64,000 nucleotides of DNA. Source: Bog-159 sp050008575. Lineage in GTDB: Bacteria; Acidobacteriota; Terriglobia; Bryobacterales; Bryobacteraceae. Below the pieces are notes generated by a model, which worked only from the letters and a program-made list of their open reading frames with translations, did no database searches and was not told the origin of the DNA. Position numbers and translations under genes: made by a program. This document shows, one piece after another, positions 52,061 to 59,944 of the stretch (positions are counted from its first letter, which is position 1; every line of letters begins with the position of its first letter). The stretch lies in NCBI GenBank assembly GCA_050008575.1, contig JBEKMJ010000030.1, forward strand, positions 124,001 through 188,000. Reading direction: 5' to 3'.

Positions 52061-52392
52061 TAATTGCCTCCTTTGATGGCCTCTCTCACCTGCTGGAGTT
52101 CGGAGTGCATCAGGTTTGCGGCCACGCTGAAGCGCATGGCATTCTCAGCCAGGAGCCGCGCTTCACGGTCCAGATCCACGTTATTGCCGTCGTTTTTCAC
52201 CGTGAGGCCGGATACTTGAACCGTTGCCGGGGAGCCGCCGTCGAGGGCCGATTGCAGGCTGGCCTGAAAGTCCACGTCCTGCGTCTTATAACCTGGCGTG
52301 TCGGCGTTGGCGATATTGGACGCAACCAGCTTCTGGCGCTGGCTGATCACATTCATGTACTGCTCGAGGCTGTCACTCAGGCTGTCGATCAC
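52060..52392 (-). CDS. flgB: Flagellar basal-body rod protein FlgB
   Basis: 110 residues from GTG 52392. The rod signature NIANADTPGYKTQDVDF and the closing FSVAANLMHSELQQVREAIK identify it, first gene of the flgB-flgC-fliE-fliF-fliG-fliH-fliI-fliJ run. There is no Shine-Dalgarno sequence before the GTG. A sigma-54-type promoter lies 15 bp upstream. This would give an almost leaderless transcript. Confidence 0.93.
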   Translation of the reverse strand: MIDSLSDSLEQYMNVISQRQKLVASNIANADTPGYKTQDVDFQASLQSALDGGSPATVQVSGLTVKNDGNNVDLDREARLLAENAMRFSVAANLMHSELQQVREAIKGGN

Positions 52393-52406
52393 GATGCTTG
52401 CGTGAA

Positions 52407-52422
52407 AGCACGTGCCGTTCCA
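52407..52422 (-). promoter_or_regulatory. Candidate sigma-54 (-24/-12) promoter of the flgB operon
   Basis: Minus strand reads TGGAACGGCACGTGCT against the consensus TGGCACGnnnnTTGCW: the -24 GG and -12 GC with correct spacing are intact, with two mismatches. The predicted start is about 52396, just 4 bp before the GTG of flgB, which is unusually short. A sigma-54 activator gene lies at 63209. The short leader lowers confidence. Confidence 0.35.
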
Positions 52423-52527
52423 TTTATATTTGCCGGAGAATCCCGCGGAAGGAAAGCAGATCGGCGGCGGAGGGCGGCGCCAGGGCTGTCAGCCGGGTGA
52501 CGTGTCAGCCGTTTGACGCACGGATGG

Positions 52528-52836
52528 CTATAAGTCGAAGCGCAGGCGGCTTCCAGCGGCGCTGGCGGGGACAAGATAGCGTTTCGTGAGCATCCCGCGC
52601 CGCAATTCGTCGGCCGCCGCTGCGCGGGAGACGCAGACCATTTGGCGGGCCCATTCGAGCGAAGTCTGCAACCGATCGAAGACCAGGCGGGCGCGGGGGG
52701 CGTCGGCGGGAAGCGCACGCCACTCCTCGGCAGCCTGCGCGCACAACTCGGCGGCGATCGTATGCACTTCGGCGTAGCAGCGGCGCACCACGGCGCCTCG
52801 CAGATCTTTTTCGAGTTGGTCCAAGCGTGCAGACAT
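52528..52836 (-). CDS. Small helical protein after fliD (FliT-like candidate)
   Basis: 102 residues, all-alpha with LDQLEKDLRGAVVRRCYAEV and FDRLQTSLEWARQM. It starts 5 bp after the fliD stop, on the same strand. FliT, the FliD export chaperone, is about this size and often lies after fliD and fliS, so a chaperone role is plausible. I recognise no clear FliT motif, so the identity is inferred from position. No fliS lies between. Confidence 0.55.
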   Translation of the reverse strand: MSARLDQLEKDLRGAVVRRCYAEVHTIAAELCAQAAEEWRALPADAPRARLVFDRLQTSLEWARQMVCVSRAAAADELRRGMLTKRYLVPASAAGSRLRFDL

Positions 52837-52841
52837 GCGGC

Positions 52842-54188
52842 TTAGCCTCCGGAACCGCTGGGATATTCCGCCTGGAACAATTGCGTGTAATACGATTTCT
52901 GCTCCTGAAGATTGGCGATAAGCGCGTCAGCCTGGGTGAGCTGTTGCTCCATATTCGTGGTTAGGTCGTTGACGCGGGTCTGTTCGTTCGTGATCAAACC
53001 ATCGTCGTTAGTGACTTCCGTTTGCAGGTTGGCGAACTCGGTCTGAATGTCTCCCGTGGTCGGATCGGCTACGCCGGTCAGTGTGTTGGTGGCGGTCTGC
53101 AGGAACCCGCCAGTAGTGGCGCCGCCCAGAAACTGCTGAACCGCACTGATGCTCTGGCTGTTGAAAACGGTCGAATCGAAGGACAGTTGTCCGTTGGGGG
53201 CCAGGGTAAAGCCAATGCTGGCAAGGGAATTGACGGCGCCGGAACCGCCGGTATAGTTGACCAGAGTGTTCAGAGCGTCCTCGAGTGTATAGACGACACT
53301 CTCTCCGGCCAGCGGGCCGGCGTTTTGGCCGATTTGTTGGCCGAGCGTGGTAACGGCGGAATTATACGCTGTTGCGAAGTTCGATAAATCGGTCGAGAGC
53401 GCGCTATAGTCCGCTCCCACAGTGATGGTGACGGGGGACGAACTTTGCTGGACGAGGTTGACGGTCAGGCCCGGCGCCAGTGTGACCTGATTGGAGTTGC
53501 TTTGAATCTGGCTGTTGCCGTCCACGGAATACTCGGCGTCGGTACCGGACGCGAGGGTATCCAGCAGGGGGTTATTATTAGCGTCGTTCAATTGGATGGT
53601 GGTGTCGCCGGCGCCGGTGGCGGTCACCGCCAGGCGGTAGTCCGGAGTGGAATTCCCGCCGACGTTCACGATGGTCGCCTGCACTCCGGCCGCGGCGGTA
53701 TTGATGGCGTCGGCAAGATCGTCCAAGGTATTGCCGGCCGGGGTGATGGTGGTGGTGGTGCCGTTGACCACGAGCGTGAACGACGACGACGAGCTGATGC
53801 TACCGGTGCTGGGGTCCGTTACCGTGGTCAGGCCGGCGGAGCTAAGGGTGGTGGTGGAAGTCCCGACTTGATCTACCTGAATCGAGTAAGTTCCGGGTAG
53901 TGCGCTGGAAGTGGCCGTAGCTGTTGCCACGGAAGTATCGGAAACGTTGGCAGACAATGTCCCTGTGGAGTCGGAGCCTACGCTGCCGAGAGAGCTTTGT
54001 AAAGAACCGAACGCGGTTTCGAGGCCGGAAAGGGCTTCCTGCTGACTCTGCAGAATGGATACCTGGCCCTGCATCTGTATAATGGGCTGCGATGCATTCG
54101 CTACCGCCTGGTCGAGCTCCACCTGTAGCGAACCCGCAAAAGTGCTTTGGCCGTTAAATGTGGGGAGCGAACTGGATATAGATCCCAT
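52842..54188 (-). CDS. fliD: Flagellar filament cap protein FliD
   Basis: 448 residues from ATG 54188 (the ATG at 54224 lies in the terminator region). The N-terminal part shows GQSTFAGSLQVELDQAVANA and the central part the FliD_N/FliD_C pattern with ALPGTYSIQVDQVGTS, DDLADAIN, and the C-terminal LQTEVTNDDGLITNEQTRV coiled coil ending QEQKSYYTQLFQAEYPS. FliD caps the filament and folds flagellin into it. A terminator separates it from fliC upstream. Confidence 0.9.
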   Translation of the reverse strand: MGSISSSLPTFNGQSTFAGSLQVELDQAVANASQPIIQMQGQVSILQSQQEALSGLETAFGSLQSSLGSVGSDSTGTLSANVSDTSVATATATSSALPGTYSIQVDQVGTSTTTLSSAGLTTVTDPSTGSISSSSSFTLVVNGTTTTITPAGNTLDDLADAINTAAAGVQATIVNVGGNSTPDYRLAVTATGAGDTTIQLNDANNNPLLDTLASGTDAEYSVDGNSQIQSNSNQVTLAPGLTVNLVQQSSSPVTITVGADYSALSTDLSNFATAYNSAVTTLGQQIGQNAGPLAGESVVYTLEDALNTLVNYTGGSGAVNSLASIGFTLAPNGQLSFDSTVFNSQSISAVQQFLGGATTGGFLQTATNTLTGVADPTTGDIQTEFANLQTEVTNDDGLITNEQTRVNDLTTNMEQQLTQADALIANLQEQKSYYTQLFQAEYPSGSGG

Positions 54189-54206
54189 ATGAAAATCGCC
54201 TTGCAC

Positions 54207-54238
54207 AAAAGGGGCCGAACCCAATCAGGTCCGGCCCC
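54207..54238 (-). terminator. Intrinsic terminator of fliC
   Basis: On the minus strand ggggccggacc pairs with ggttcggcccc around a short loop (10 bp with one mismatch), followed by TTTT at 54210-54207. It lies 28 bp beyond the fliC stop. It may also overlap the fliD promoter region. Confidence 0.7.
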
Positions 54239-54265
54239 GAGCCAATCAAGCTAGTTCAGATGAGA

Positions 54266-55723
54266 CTACTGCAACAGTTTGAGAATCGCCTGCGGCGTAG
54301 CGTTGGCCTGCGCCATGGCGGCGACGGAAGCCTGTTCCAGAACCTGGGCCTGGGTCAGGTTAGCGGCCTCGGTGGCCACATCGGCGTCCCGGATATCGGA
54401 CTCCGCGGAGGTCACGTTGGTGATTTGCGAGTTGGCCAGATCGATGGCGTACTGGAGCTTGTTCTCGCCGGCTCCGACGCTGGCCTGAACCTGGCCGAGT
54501 TGGCTCAACGCGGTTTGGATGGCGGTGACGGCGGCCAGGGCGTTGCCTGTGGTACTGGCAGTGCTGCTGGGCGCGGTTACCGTCTGGGCGCCGGCCGCGG
54601 TGAATGCGCCACCCGCGGTATCGGTCGAAGCGGTGAAGCTGTTGGCGCTTTGGAACGAGATTCCGGTTCCGGCCGCATTCACTACCGCATAGATGCCGAT
54701 CGACGAAGTCTGGGCATTGATGGCAGCGATCGCGGAGCCGAGCGAGTCGCCGGCCGGCAACGCCACATTCGCGGTCCCCTGTCCATTTTGGAAGGTCAGG
54801 TTTTCCGCCTTCGCGCCATAAGTTGCCAAGCCGGCCAAATTGTAGATGCCCACGTTGGTGGCGGTCGACCCAGTCGTGGCGATCTGGTCGGTAATATCGG
54901 TGGTTGCGGTGCTCACGGTGAACGGCGTGCCGCCGCCGAACTGGATCTGTCCGTCGCCGCCGACCTGCGCGGTGATGCCGTAAGTCGACAGTTGGCTGTT
55001 CAAAGAGCTGAGCACGTTGGCTTCGGACAAACCGGTGGCGCCGCCATTTACGGTAGCGGTAAAGGTCGTCGCGGAGTTGTTGCTGACCAAATTGAATGTG
55101 AACGTTTGGGTCGCGCTACCGCTCAGGAAGACGGCGTCGGGAGCATCCAGGCGGACCGAATTGCCAGTCAGCTCCGCACCGCCCGCGGCCACGGTGGTGT
55201 TGGTCAAACCCAGGGCGGTGGAATCCACGGCGTTCGCCGTTCCGCTGAGATCGACCTCAACCTGAGAGTTCGTCAGGCTGTTTCCGCCGCCGATAAAGAT
55301 TTCGTTTTGGGTGTTGAAGGTGCCGCCCGTATTCAGGCCGATGGTGGCCGCCTGTTGTGAAATCTGTTGGACGAGTTGCTGGTACTCCACGTTGATGTTG
55401 TTCCGGTCGCCGGTGAAGGTCGTGGTCGCGGACTCGGTGGCCAGAGTCTGCAAGCGGTCCAACATGGTGCCGATGTTGTTCAAGCCACCATCGATGATCT
55501 GCAAAGTGCTGACACCGTCGTTGGCATTCTGCACGCCCTGGGTGACCTGGGCAACCTCATCGCGATACTGATTCGCGACAGCCAGACCCGCGGGATCGTC
55601 GCCGGAACTGTTAATCCGGTAACCGGAGGTCAAAGCCTCGATCGTCGAGGTCTGAAAGTTGTTGTTCGTGTTCAGGTTGTTTTCGGCAACCATCGAAGCG
55701 TAGTTGGTTACAAAGCTTATCAT
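54266..55723 (-). CDS. fliC: Flagellin
   Basis: 485 residues. The N-terminal D0/D1 region has ALTSGYRINSSGDDPAGLAV, and the C-terminal D1/D0 region has SQITNVTSAESDIRDADVAT followed by EAANLTQAQVLEQASVA. The central Ser/Thr/Ala-rich part is the variable surface domain. Single flagellin gene here. The leader contains two CsrA-like sites and csrA/fliW lie just upstream, suggesting translational control by the FliW-CsrA-flagellin loop. A rho-independent terminator follows. Confidence 0.96.
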   Translation of the reverse strand: MISFVTNYASMVAENNLNTNNNFQTSTIEALTSGYRINSSGDDPAGLAVANQYRDEVAQVTQGVQNANDGVSTLQIIDGGLNNIGTMLDRLQTLATESATTTFTGDRNNINVEYQQLVQQISQQAATIGLNTGGTFNTQNEIFIGGGNSLTNSQVEVDLSGTANAVDSTALGLTNTTVAAGGAELTGNSVRLDAPDAVFLSGSATQTFTFNLVSNNSATTFTATVNGGATGLSEANVLSSLNSQLSTYGITAQVGGDGQIQFGGGTPFTVSTATTDITDQIATTGSTATNVGIYNLAGLATYGAKAENLTFQNGQGTANVALPAGDSLGSAIAAINAQTSSIGIYAVVNAAGTGISFQSANSFTASTDTAGGAFTAAGAQTVTAPSSTASTTGNALAAVTAIQTALSQLGQVQASVGAGENKLQYAIDLANSQITNVTSAESDIRDADVATEAANLTQAQVLEQASVAAMAQANATPQAILKLLQ

Positions 55724-55744
55724 TGTTGTTTAACATCCTGTGTG
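55724..55744 (-). promoter_or_regulatory. CsrA-like site overlapping the fliC ribosome-binding region
   Basis: Minus strand reads CACACAGGATGTT with the GGA about 12 bases before the ATG (55739-55736). ACAGGATGT matches most of the CsrA consensus RUACARGGAUGU, with the purine between CA and GGA missing. Binding here would block ribosome access. Confidence 0.55.
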
Positions 55745-55751
55745 ATACATG

Positions 55752-55770
55752 CCCGAACATCCTGTACGGG
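55752..55770 (-). promoter_or_regulatory. CsrA-like hairpin site in the fliC leader
   Basis: Minus strand reads CCCGTACAGGATGTTCGGG: a CCCG/CGGG stem presents GTACAGGATGT in the loop, the preferred CsrA arrangement with GGA in a hairpin loop. A second hairpin (tccggg...cccgga, plus-strand 55771-55801) lies just upstream with another AGGAG. Confidence 0.6.
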
Positions 55771-55881
55771 TCCGGGTTCTCCTATTCGCAGGATGCCCGG
55801 AAGTATCAACTCTCACTGGTTCATATCGGGGCGGACGAGGTTTATTCTAATAAAATTGAGTAAGAATTCCCGAAAAACCTG

Positions 55882-56178
55882 TCAAGATAAACTTAGGTTA
55901 TTCGTTTCGTCAAATTCTTGACACTCACCATCGTGCGCCAACGGTGCGGCCAAAGCCGGCAGTGCGTTCAAGAGAGACTCTATGGCGTGCGGGCTGACGC
56001 TTTGCGCGGCCGTTTGATTCTCACTCAGCGTGATTTGTACCTCTCGGCGCACGATCAGGACCGAAGCGGGCGCATTGATGCCCAGCTTGACGCGGGTACC
56101 AGTCACCTGAAGCACCTGGATCTCGATGTCGTCGCCCACGAGCACACTCTCGCCGGCGCGCCGGCGCATTACGAGCAT
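55882..56178 (-). CDS. csrA: Carbon storage/translational regulator CsrA with C-terminal extension
   Basis: 98 residues. The core MLVMRRRAGESVLVGDDIEI and the stretch ending VLIVRREVQ are CsrA; the typical length is about 60-70, so there is an extension of about 30 residues (SPHAIESLLNALPALAAPLA). CsrA binds GGA motifs in mRNA leaders and often represses flagellin translation. The overlap with fliW (10 bp) fits the known FliW-CsrA pair. A Csr-type site lies in the fliC leader downstream. Confidence 0.92.
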   Translation of the reverse strand: MLVMRRRAGESVLVGDDIEIQVLQVTGTRVKLGINAPASVLIVRREVQITLSENQTAAQSVSPHAIESLLNALPALAAPLAHDGECQEFDETNNLSLS

Positions 56179-56636
56179 GATGCCAGCTCCTCTTTCGCGG
56201 CGAGCGGATGCCGATGGGAATAGCCGGACTGCGTCTGGATCGCTTGTATTCCAATGCGATCGTGCAGGTTGACGACCACCGGCGCCAACAGGTTAACGGT
56301 AGGGGGCTCCTGGTTTCCTCGAGCGCACACGATTACGGCGCATAGGATATCCTCGCCGATTATCGGCTGGCTTTCCGGTGGCAAGTGTAAATCGGCGAGG
56401 GCTTCCTCGTCGAGAACCAATCGATACTGGGGAGCCACGGCGAAGACGGGCAACAGAACGAAGCACAATTCCGGCGTGAGGACGCTTTGCATGAACAAGA
56501 GGGGCTGGCTGTCGGGGCGGCTAAGAAATACAAAGGCCCGCTCCCGATCGAATCCCGGCAGCCCGCTTGGAAAGTGAAACAAGGATGAATCCGCGTAGTC
56601 GGTTTCCTGGAAGCACTTCGTGCGAATCTTGGGCAT
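56169..56636 (-). CDS. fliW: Flagellar assembly factor FliW
   Basis: 155 residues from ATG 56636 (MPKIRTKCF, which aligns with usual FliW starts); ATG 56687 is in frame and would add 17 residues. The family signature HFPSGLPGFDRERAFVFL lies near the start, and the VNLLAPVVVNLHDRIGIQAI region near the end. FliW binds free flagellin and CsrA in turn, releasing CsrA to repress flagellin when flagellin accumulates. It is placed directly before csrA with overlap and close after motB. Confidence 0.92.
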   Translation of the reverse strand: MPKIRTKCFQETDYADSSLFHFPSGLPGFDRERAFVFLSRPDSQPLLFMQSVLTPELCFVLLPVFAVAPQYRLVLDEEALADLHLPPESQPIIGEDILCAVIVCARGNQEPPTVNLLAPVVVNLHDRIGIQAIQTQSGYSHRHPLAAKEELASCS

Positions 56637-56689
56637 AAGAGGGACGCTAGTGGCAATTCGGCTGCCAAAGGCTCCGCGGAATTGCATGG

Positions 56690-57499
56690 CTACTTGCGTG
56701 GCGGCGATGGGCGCGGGGGTTCTACCGCCGGCGCCGCCTTCATGGCGACCTGCTTGGCCAGAATGACGATATCTACCCGGCGGTTATGGGTCCGGCCTTC
56801 TTCAGTGTCGTTCGAATCCACCGGCGCGGTGTCTGCGTATCCGGCCACCGCCAGCCGTTGTTGGGACACGCCGCACCGACTAGAGAACAGCTCCAACATC
56901 GCGATGCCGCGGGCGGCGGAGAGGTCCCAGTTGCTGGGGAATCGGGCCGTGTGAATGGGGACGGAGTCCGTGTGCCCTTCCAGACGGACGCCGTTGGGGA
57001 GTTCGCGGATGGTCGCGCCGATCTTGTCGAGACTGCTGAATGTATTGGGATCGATAGCGTCGCCGCCGGATGGAAAGAACGCCGCCTGCCGCAGGCTCAC
57101 CACCAGCCCCCGGGGCTCGAGATGCACTTCAATCTGGCCGTGTTCGATCTCAGCCTGGAGGGCTTTTGTGAGGTATTGCAGCGATGGGACCAACTCGGCC
57201 GGGCCGCCCTCTTCCTGCTTCTTTTTGGGCTCGGAACCGCCGGGACCTTTCATCATGGCGTTTCCTCTGCCCTTGTCGTCGACGGTGCCACCCAGGATCT
57301 CGCGCACGGCGGCAGTCACGCCGCCCTTTTCCAAAGCCTGCTTCACTGAGTCGGACACCTGCTGCGCCTTGGCCTTATCCGTCTGCGAGGAAGCGAACAT
57401 GACCACGAAGAACGCGAACAGCAAGGTGATAAAGTCGGCGTAAGACACCAGCCAACGCTCGTGGTTCGCGTGTTCGGGATGGGCCTTTTTGCGCGCCAA
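56690..57499 (-). CDS. motB: Flagellar motor stator protein MotB
   Basis: 269 residues. One membrane segment near 17-42 with WLVSYADFITLLFAFFVVMF carries the proton-path Asp of the stator. A plug and linker follow, then the OmpA/MotB peptidoglycan-binding domain with LEGHTDSVPIH and DLSAARGIAML and RVDIVIL. It anchors the stator to peptidoglycan. The start is one base beyond the motA stop on the same strand. Confidence 0.93.
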   Translation of the reverse strand: MARKKAHPEHANHERWLVSYADFITLLFAFFVVMFASSQTDKAKAQQVSDSVKQALEKGGVTAAVREILGGTVDDKGRGNAMMKGPGGSEPKKKQEEGGPAELVPSLQYLTKALQAEIEHGQIEVHLEPRGLVVSLRQAAFFPSGGDAIDPNTFSSLDKIGATIRELPNGVRLEGHTDSVPIHTARFPSNWDLSAARGIAMLELFSSRCGVSQQRLAVAGYADTAPVDSNDTEEGRTHNRRVDIVILAKQVAMKAAPAVEPPRPSPPRK

Positions 57500-57500
57500 A

Positions 57501-58349
57501 TCAGCCCTCCGCGGCGGCCGGTTCGCCGGCCACCCGGCCCTTTGCCGGCGCCGGCGCTTTAGCGGCCCGCTGTTGGACGTAGGCTTCCAGCTTGGTGCTC
57601 AGGAGCTTCGGGTTGAGTCCTTCGACGATCGAGAGCACGCCCTCCAGCATCATTTCCTTCCGCCGTATTTCGTCCTGGACACGGGCGCGCAACTTGCCGG
57701 CCGCGGGCAGAAAGAACAGGTTGGCGGATCCCACACCGTAGACCGTCGCCACAAATGCGACGGCAATACCGCGGCCGACCTCGTCGATGTTGGCCAGATT
57801 CTTCATCACCTGAATAAGACCCAACACCGCGCCGATAATGCCAATCGTGGGCGCATAGCCTCCCGCGGACTCGAAGACCTTGGCTTCGGCATCGCCATCC
57901 TGCTCCACAAGCGTGATCTCCAGTTCCATGATGTTGCGGATCTGGCTCAAATCGATGCCGTCCACCGCCAGATTCAACGCCTTGCGCAGAAAAGGGTCCT
58001 GTATAGCGCTGGCCTGCTGTTCCAGGGAAACGATGCCCTGCTTGCGGGCCTGCGCCGCATAGCCGATGATATCTTCGACGGTCGCCGCCAGCGGCTTCGC
58101 TTTGTCAAAGAACAGCAAGCCCATCTTCTTTGCGGCGCGCAGCAATACCGCCAATGGCGTAGTGACCATCACGGCGCCGAGAGTGCCGCCGAGAACGATC
58201 ATGGCGGCGGTCACCTGAGCCACATCTCTGATCTTGCCGCCTTCCATCATCAGTCCGGCAAGGATCCCGCCGATTGCCAGCAACAGTCCGCCGAGAGTAG
58301 CCAGGTCGGGCCGCGTGCCGCCGCTTTTCGCCGTTTTACTGTTGGCCAT
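57501..58349 (-). CDS. motA: Flagellar motor stator protein MotA
   Basis: 282 residues. Four membrane segments are expected: near 18-34 (LGGLLLAIGGILAGLMM), 48-66 (AAMIVLGGTLGAVMV), and two in the second half around GYAPTIGIIGAVLGLIQVM and AVAFVATVYGVGSANLFFL. The cytoplasmic loop with charged residues that meet FliG lies between the second and third. Classic MotA/PomA type. Gene pair motA-motB with flbD upstream. Confidence 0.93.
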   Translation of the reverse strand: MANSKTAKSGGTRPDLATLGGLLLAIGGILAGLMMEGGKIRDVAQVTAAMIVLGGTLGAVMVTTPLAVLLRAAKKMGLLFFDKAKPLAATVEDIIGYAAQARKQGIVSLEQQASAIQDPFLRKALNLAVDGIDLSQIRNIMELEITLVEQDGDAEAKVFESAGGYAPTIGIIGAVLGLIQVMKNLANIDEVGRGIAVAFVATVYGVGSANLFFLPAAGKLRARVQDEIRRKEMMLEGVLSIVEGLNPKLLSTKLEAYVQQRAAKAPAPAKGRVAGEPAAAEG

Positions 58350-58602
58350 AAGACTTGTCTTCCGGCGGGCTTCCCGCGGATCGCGCGGGCTCGGCCGGGT
58401 ACTGCGCGTCCGCGACGGACGGCGTCATGATCGCTCTCCGAAAGTTAACTACACGCCGTATGATCTCCTCGGTCGACTCCAAAACCATGAATTTCTGGCC
58501 GGTCGTCAAACTGATGACGGTGTCCGGTGTGGTTTCGATGTGCTCAATCAACTCGGCGTTGAGCACGACCGGCGTATGGTTGAGCCGAGTGAGGTAGATC
58601 AT
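58336..58602 (-). CDS. flbD: FlbD-like small flagellar protein
   Basis: 88 residues. The opening MIYLTRLNHTPVVLNAELIE and HIETTPDTVISLTTGQKFMV is the FlbD/SwrD family signature (PF06289); the C-terminal 30 residues are unique. In Bacillus this protein affects motor power, and it is often next to motA-motB. The stop overlaps motA by 14 bp. Some members are unrelated to Caulobacter FlbD, the sigma-54 regulator, despite the name. Confidence 0.85.
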   Translation of the reverse strand: MIYLTRLNHTPVVLNAELIEHIETTPDTVISLTTGQKFMVLESTEEIIRRVVNFRRAIMTPSVADAQYPAEPARSAGSPPEDKSYGQQ

Positions 58603-58708
58603 AGATGCCTCTGTTGACTCACATCGGATATTAGGGGCGGGAATTCGAGCGAATTACACCCTTTTCTAATCAGGAAACTTCGTTAGAATTTTCTTCCGAC
58701 CTGCCGAC
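58603..58708. other. Divergent intergenic region before flbD
   Basis: 106 bp with AT-rich blocks (58675-58690) that could serve as the promoter of the flbD-motA-motB-fliW-csrA run. No sigma-28 or sigma-54 consensus stood out. Confidence 0.35.
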
Positions 58709-59119
58709 ATGACTTATGTTATGAAACTGATCGACCAACAGGTGCAAGTGGCTTCCATCGAGTTGGCCGGGGCTCTGCTCCGCGCCTGGGTAAGAGGCGA
58801 CCGCCCTGCATTCGAGGCGGAATTGGACCGCAGCAGCCGCGCTCCGGAGGACTTGCCAGACACCGGTGAAGCGGAACGGCTGCAGATGTTGGGCGCGATT
58901 GCCGCCCGCATGAAGGCTTACGCCGATCCTCTCGCGACCGGCCGCCGAGAACCGGCGATCGCCGTGTGTGTCAACCTGCTCTCGCACCTTGCTTCTCCGG
59001 CTCTGCCCGGACCGGCTAATCGCGCGGTGCGGTGCGGGTCTCGATCGGGGAGCCGATTTGGAACGCCTGGTTCCGTCCGCTTGACACCAATTCGCCCTGG
59101 AACTTTGATACTCCATTGA
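58709..59119 (+). CDS. Possible small protein antisense to the 3' end of fliM
   Basis: 136 codons from ATG 58709. The first 100 residues have the look of a real helical protein (KLIDQQVQVASIELAGALLR, RPAFEAELDRSSRAPED), and fill a gap with no other gene. The last 34 codons overlap fliM on the opposite strand. No family recognised. Could be a short gene or a chance ORF; low confidence. Confidence 0.4.
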   Translation: MTYVMKLIDQQVQVASIELAGALLRAWVRGDRPAFEAELDRSSRAPEDLPDTGEAERLQMLGAIAARMKAYADPLATGRREPAIAVCVNLLSHLASPALPGPANRAVRCGSRSGSRFGTPGSVRLTPIRPGTLILH

Positions 59120-59930
59120 CGATGCACTCGACCGAGCAGTTAGCCGGAGGTCCCAGGGTCAGGATCTGGCCCGGCTGCAAGGTCAGCAGGTCCCGCATGC
59201 GCAGGCTCGACCCACCCAGGACCGCCTCGACCCTGACAGCCGCCGCGCGCATGGCCTCCAACACAAGGGGCCGGGACGCCGCCTGCGGTGGCGCGGCTGC
59301 CGCGCTCATGCCAGTCACCGCAAGGCGCACCAACAGGGCCGGTATAGCCAGGCGTATGGATTCCCGATCTCCACCAAGACTCAATAGGGAGCCGATCACA
59401 ACGGCGCTTCCTCCCAGCGCGGGCTGGGCCTGCTCCTCGCCTGGCGCCACCGCCATGGGCTCGAACGCGACGCGACGGCCAGCCCACGCTTCTTTTAGTT
59501 GCAGCACGATCGTGTCGAAGCACTCGCGCAAGATGTGACGCTCGATGCCGGTGATACCGCGCTCCGGGCGGGCGGAATTTTCCGGAGCGCCAATGAGAAT
59601 ACTCAACACGCGGTGCACGAATCCCGGACTTAGTTCCAGAATGGCGGGGCCGACGCTGGGTTTGGTATCCAGCCAGATCAGGCACGCGTCGCCATCGCAG
59701 GAGTTGAGAAAGTCTGAAAACTGCGTTTGCTCTATGGCCGCCAGGTCGGTGTCGACGGCTGTCTCCAGCCAATCGCCGAGACGCCGCGCCAGTGACTGCA
59801 GGAACTTCCTGTGGATGGCTTCCACGAGGCCGATCTGATCGACCGGCAAGATGCCGGGCGTGCAGATATCGTATGGCGGCGGACCGCTTAAGCTCGTCCC
59901 GCCTGCGGCTTGTTCGGACTGGATGTGCAT
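59016..59930 (-). CDS. fliM: Flagellar motor switch protein FliM
   Basis: 304 residues. N-terminal IDQ-like helix region, then the CheY-phosphatase-like middle domain (GDWLETAVDTDLAAIEQTQF, ILELSPGFVHRVLSILIGAP), and a C-terminal SpoA (FliN-like) domain with LRMRDLLTLQPGQILTLGPP and CIVNGVSKFQGELV. It binds CheY-P and completes the C-ring with FliG. No fliN lies beside it; a separate copy would be elsewhere. The assignment rests on this outline rather than a search. Confidence 0.85.
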   Translation of the reverse strand: MHIQSEQAAGGTSLSGPPPYDICTPGILPVDQIGLVEAIHRKFLQSLARRLGDWLETAVDTDLAAIEQTQFSDFLNSCDGDACLIWLDTKPSVGPAILELSPGFVHRVLSILIGAPENSARPERGITGIERHILRECFDTIVLQLKEAWAGRRVAFEPMAVAPGEEQAQPALGGSAVVIGSLLSLGGDRESIRLAIPALLVRLAVTGMSAAAAPPQAASRPLVLEAMRAAAVRVEAVLGGSSLRMRDLLTLQPGQILTLGPPANCSVECIVNGVSKFQGELVSSGRNQAFQIGSPIETRTAPRD

Positions 59931-59944
59931 GAGCCTATTTGCTT

